Shown: positions 6,268 through 6,786 of the stretch, piece after piece
Position numbering within the stretch: position 1 is the first letter of the stretch
Layout: each line of letters starts with the position of its first letter
Origin: Calditrichota bacterium
GTDB lineage: Bacteria; Calditrichota; Calditrichia; RBG-13-44-9; J075
Direction: 5' to 3'
Length of the DNA stretch: 6,786 nt
Assembly (NCBI GenBank): GCA_024275555.1
Contig: JAJRYW010000109.1
Coordinates: forward strand, 1 to 6,786
Notes under the pieces: model-generated
Database searches by the model: none
What the model was told of the DNA's origin: nothing
What the model saw: only the letters and a program-made list of their open reading frames with translations
Position numbers and translations under genes: made by a program

Positions 6268-6281
6268 CCCGACCTGTCGGG
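6268..6281. repeat. Hairpin CCCGAC-CT-GTCGGG
   Basis: Perfect 6-bp GC-rich arms surround two bases, about 70 bp upstream of the ThDP gene start. No U tract follows on either strand, so it is unlikely to be a terminator. It resembles the small dispersed palindromes found in many intergenic regions, but only one copy is in this window. Confidence 0.5.
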
Positions 6282-6335
6282 ATGAGAATTTAAAAAGATG
6301 CTTCCGAGAACTGCCGGGGGATGTCGTAATTATTT

Positions 6336-6381
6336 CGCTCGAACGCTATTCGAAAAATTATTCCTACTCCTTTTTCGAGCG
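6336..6381. repeat. 8-bp inverted repeat CGCTCGAA / TTCGAGCG with 30-base spacer
   Basis: The arms are at 6336-6343 and 6374-6381 and pair perfectly. The spacer is AT-rich. It could form a loose stem-loop or be a pair of protein-binding half-sites. Function is unknown. Confidence 0.4.
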
Positions 6382-6482
6382 GACGTCAACAAAAAAAGCG
6401 GATACTGTTTACAGAAAGCCACTGATTTCTATGATTTCGCTTTAATATAGTCCACTGACAAGAATGGAACCCTGAGCCCTAG

Positions 6483-6518
6483 CCCAGACCGATCATCGGC
6501 CCCAGACCGATCATCGGC
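6483..6518. repeat. Perfect tandem repeat, 2 x 18 bp, each with palindrome CCGATCATCGG
   Basis: The unit CCCAGACCGATCATCGGC is repeated exactly at 6483-6500 and 6501-6518. Each unit holds the 11-base palindrome CCGAT-C-ATCGG (6489-6499 and 6507-6517). This may be a slippage duplication or a two-site operator in the control region of the flanking genes. Confidence 0.7.
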
Positions 6519-6612
6519 GCCCTAACTGCGAAAAATACAGTCTCAAGCATAGGGTTGGAATCATACCACGATTCGCACTCTGTCAGACGGAGGCCTGGGC
6601 GGAGTTTGAACC

Positions 6613-6626
6613 TGTAAACGCTTACA
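6613..6626. promoter_or_regulatory. Operator-like palindrome TGTAAACGCTTACA
   Basis: This is an inverted repeat with TGTAA/TTACA arms and a central CG step, the pattern bound by LacI/GalR-family repressors. It lies about 60-70 bases upstream of the HAD-like start. No LacI-family gene is in the window. The assignment is by pattern only. Confidence 0.3.
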
Positions 6627-6684
6627 TGTTTTAAAGTCAACCCGCTGGCTTTGTGCATCTGATTCTGTTACAATGCCCCTCATT

Positions 6685-6786
6685 ATGCCAAACGAAGCAA
6701 TACACATCAAAGCCGTGGTTTTCCATCTCGAAGGCACGCTGATTGAATCGCACAAACAGGATGCAACAGCGATAAAAACCCCAACC
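6685..6786 (+). CDS. N-terminal fragment of a HAD-superfamily-like protein with altered motif I (runs off right edge)
   Basis: Thirty-four codons are visible. The segment IKAVVFHLEGTLIES (residues 8-22) aligns with HAD phosphatase motif I, normally hhFDLDGTL. Here the nucleophile Asp is His (H14) and the general acid/base Asp two residues on is Glu (E16). HAD enzymes use these two aspartates for phosphoryl transfer, so this protein may be inactive, regulatory or changed in chemistry. The rest of the gene lies outside the window, so motifs II-IV cannot be checked. An in-frame ATG at 6673-6675 would add four residues. Neither start has a visible ribosome site. TACAAT (6669-6674) could serve as a -10 element, which would make the message nearly leaderless. 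A partial or decaying gene is possible. Confidence 0.6.
   Translation, partial: MPNEAIHIKAVVFHLEGTLIESHKQDATAIKTPT

Larger units (their letters stand above)
6201..6684. other. Non-coding region between the ThDP-enzyme gene and the HAD-like gene
   Basis: I see no convincing gene in about 480 bases. It should hold the minus-strand promoter of the ThDP gene, but only a poor candidate is visible (TTGAGT, 18-base spacer, GACAAT, about 6226-6255). It also holds the hairpin at 6268-6281, an 8-bp inverted repeat at 6336-6381, a tandem 18-bp duplication at 6483-6518, an operator-like palindrome at 6613-6626 and a -10-like TACAAT at 6669-6674. A minus-strand ORF at 6561-6755 has no domain character and is rejected. 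Confidence 0.6.

Noticed and set aside
6560..6620. tRNA-like 3' half around GTTTGAACC
   Set aside because: No matching acceptor or anticodon arms could be drawn.
6646..6657. Sigma-54 promoter (TGGC...TGC) before the HAD-like gene
   Set aside because: The GG-to-GC spacing is six bases instead of the required ten.
6561..6755. Minus-strand 64-codon ORF at the right end
   Set aside because: No recognisable composition or motif, no ribosome site, and it overlaps the HAD-like start on the other strand.

Overview
The window looks like ordinary chromosome from an anaerobic, metabolically versatile proteobacterium. Desulfobacterota (former Deltaproteobacteria) is my best guess. It rests only on family resemblance of the thiamine-diphosphate (ThDP) enzyme, the HAD fragment and the carboxymuconolactone-decarboxylase-like remnant, on middling base composition, and on bacterial sigma-70-type promoters. 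No phage, CRISPR, rRNA or tRNA is visible.

Layout from left to right. Positions 1-334 (minus) hold the decayed 3' part of a carboxymuconolactone decarboxylase (CMD)-like gene, broken by two frameshifts. Positions 362-996 (minus) hold a compact type II toxin-antitoxin pair: a ribbon-helix-helix antitoxin followed by a PIN-domain (VapC-like) toxin with a 4-base ATGA overlap. A good promoter lies at about 1028-1056, with a 20-bp-period direct repeat over its -10 region. Divergent from it is a MarR-family regulator (1210-1719, plus). Its promoter carries a perfect inverted repeat, and an almost identical copy follows the stop codon. Positions 1720-1962 carry no gene.

Positions 1963-6200 (minus) form a metabolic cluster. 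In transcription order it contains a ThDP-dependent enzyme of the acetolactate synthase / 2-hydroxyacyl-CoA lyase superfamily, a BASS-family (bile acid:sodium symporter-like) transporter, a short-chain dehydrogenase/reductase and a TetR-family regulator. This would fit uptake of an organic anion, redox chemistry on an alcohol/ketone group, carboligation or C-C cleavage by the ThDP enzyme, and TetR control. The substrate cannot be read from the sequence. The ThDP gene is interrupted by one in-frame TAA between its middle and C-terminal domains, with the reading frame otherwise intact for about 564 codons. A rho-independent terminator directly follows its stop, so the transporter and the genes after it are probably transcribed separately.

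Positions 6201-6684 are non-coding, with several short inverted and tandem repeats. The right edge (6685 onward, plus) is the start of a HAD-superfamily-like protein whose first catalytic motif is altered (FHLEGTL instead of FDLDGTL).

I did not find a convincing wholly new system. The items most worth checking are the ThDP-gene nonsense codon, the paired MarR operator-like sites, the toxin-antitoxin operator repeats next to a truncated pseudogene, and the degenerate HAD motif.
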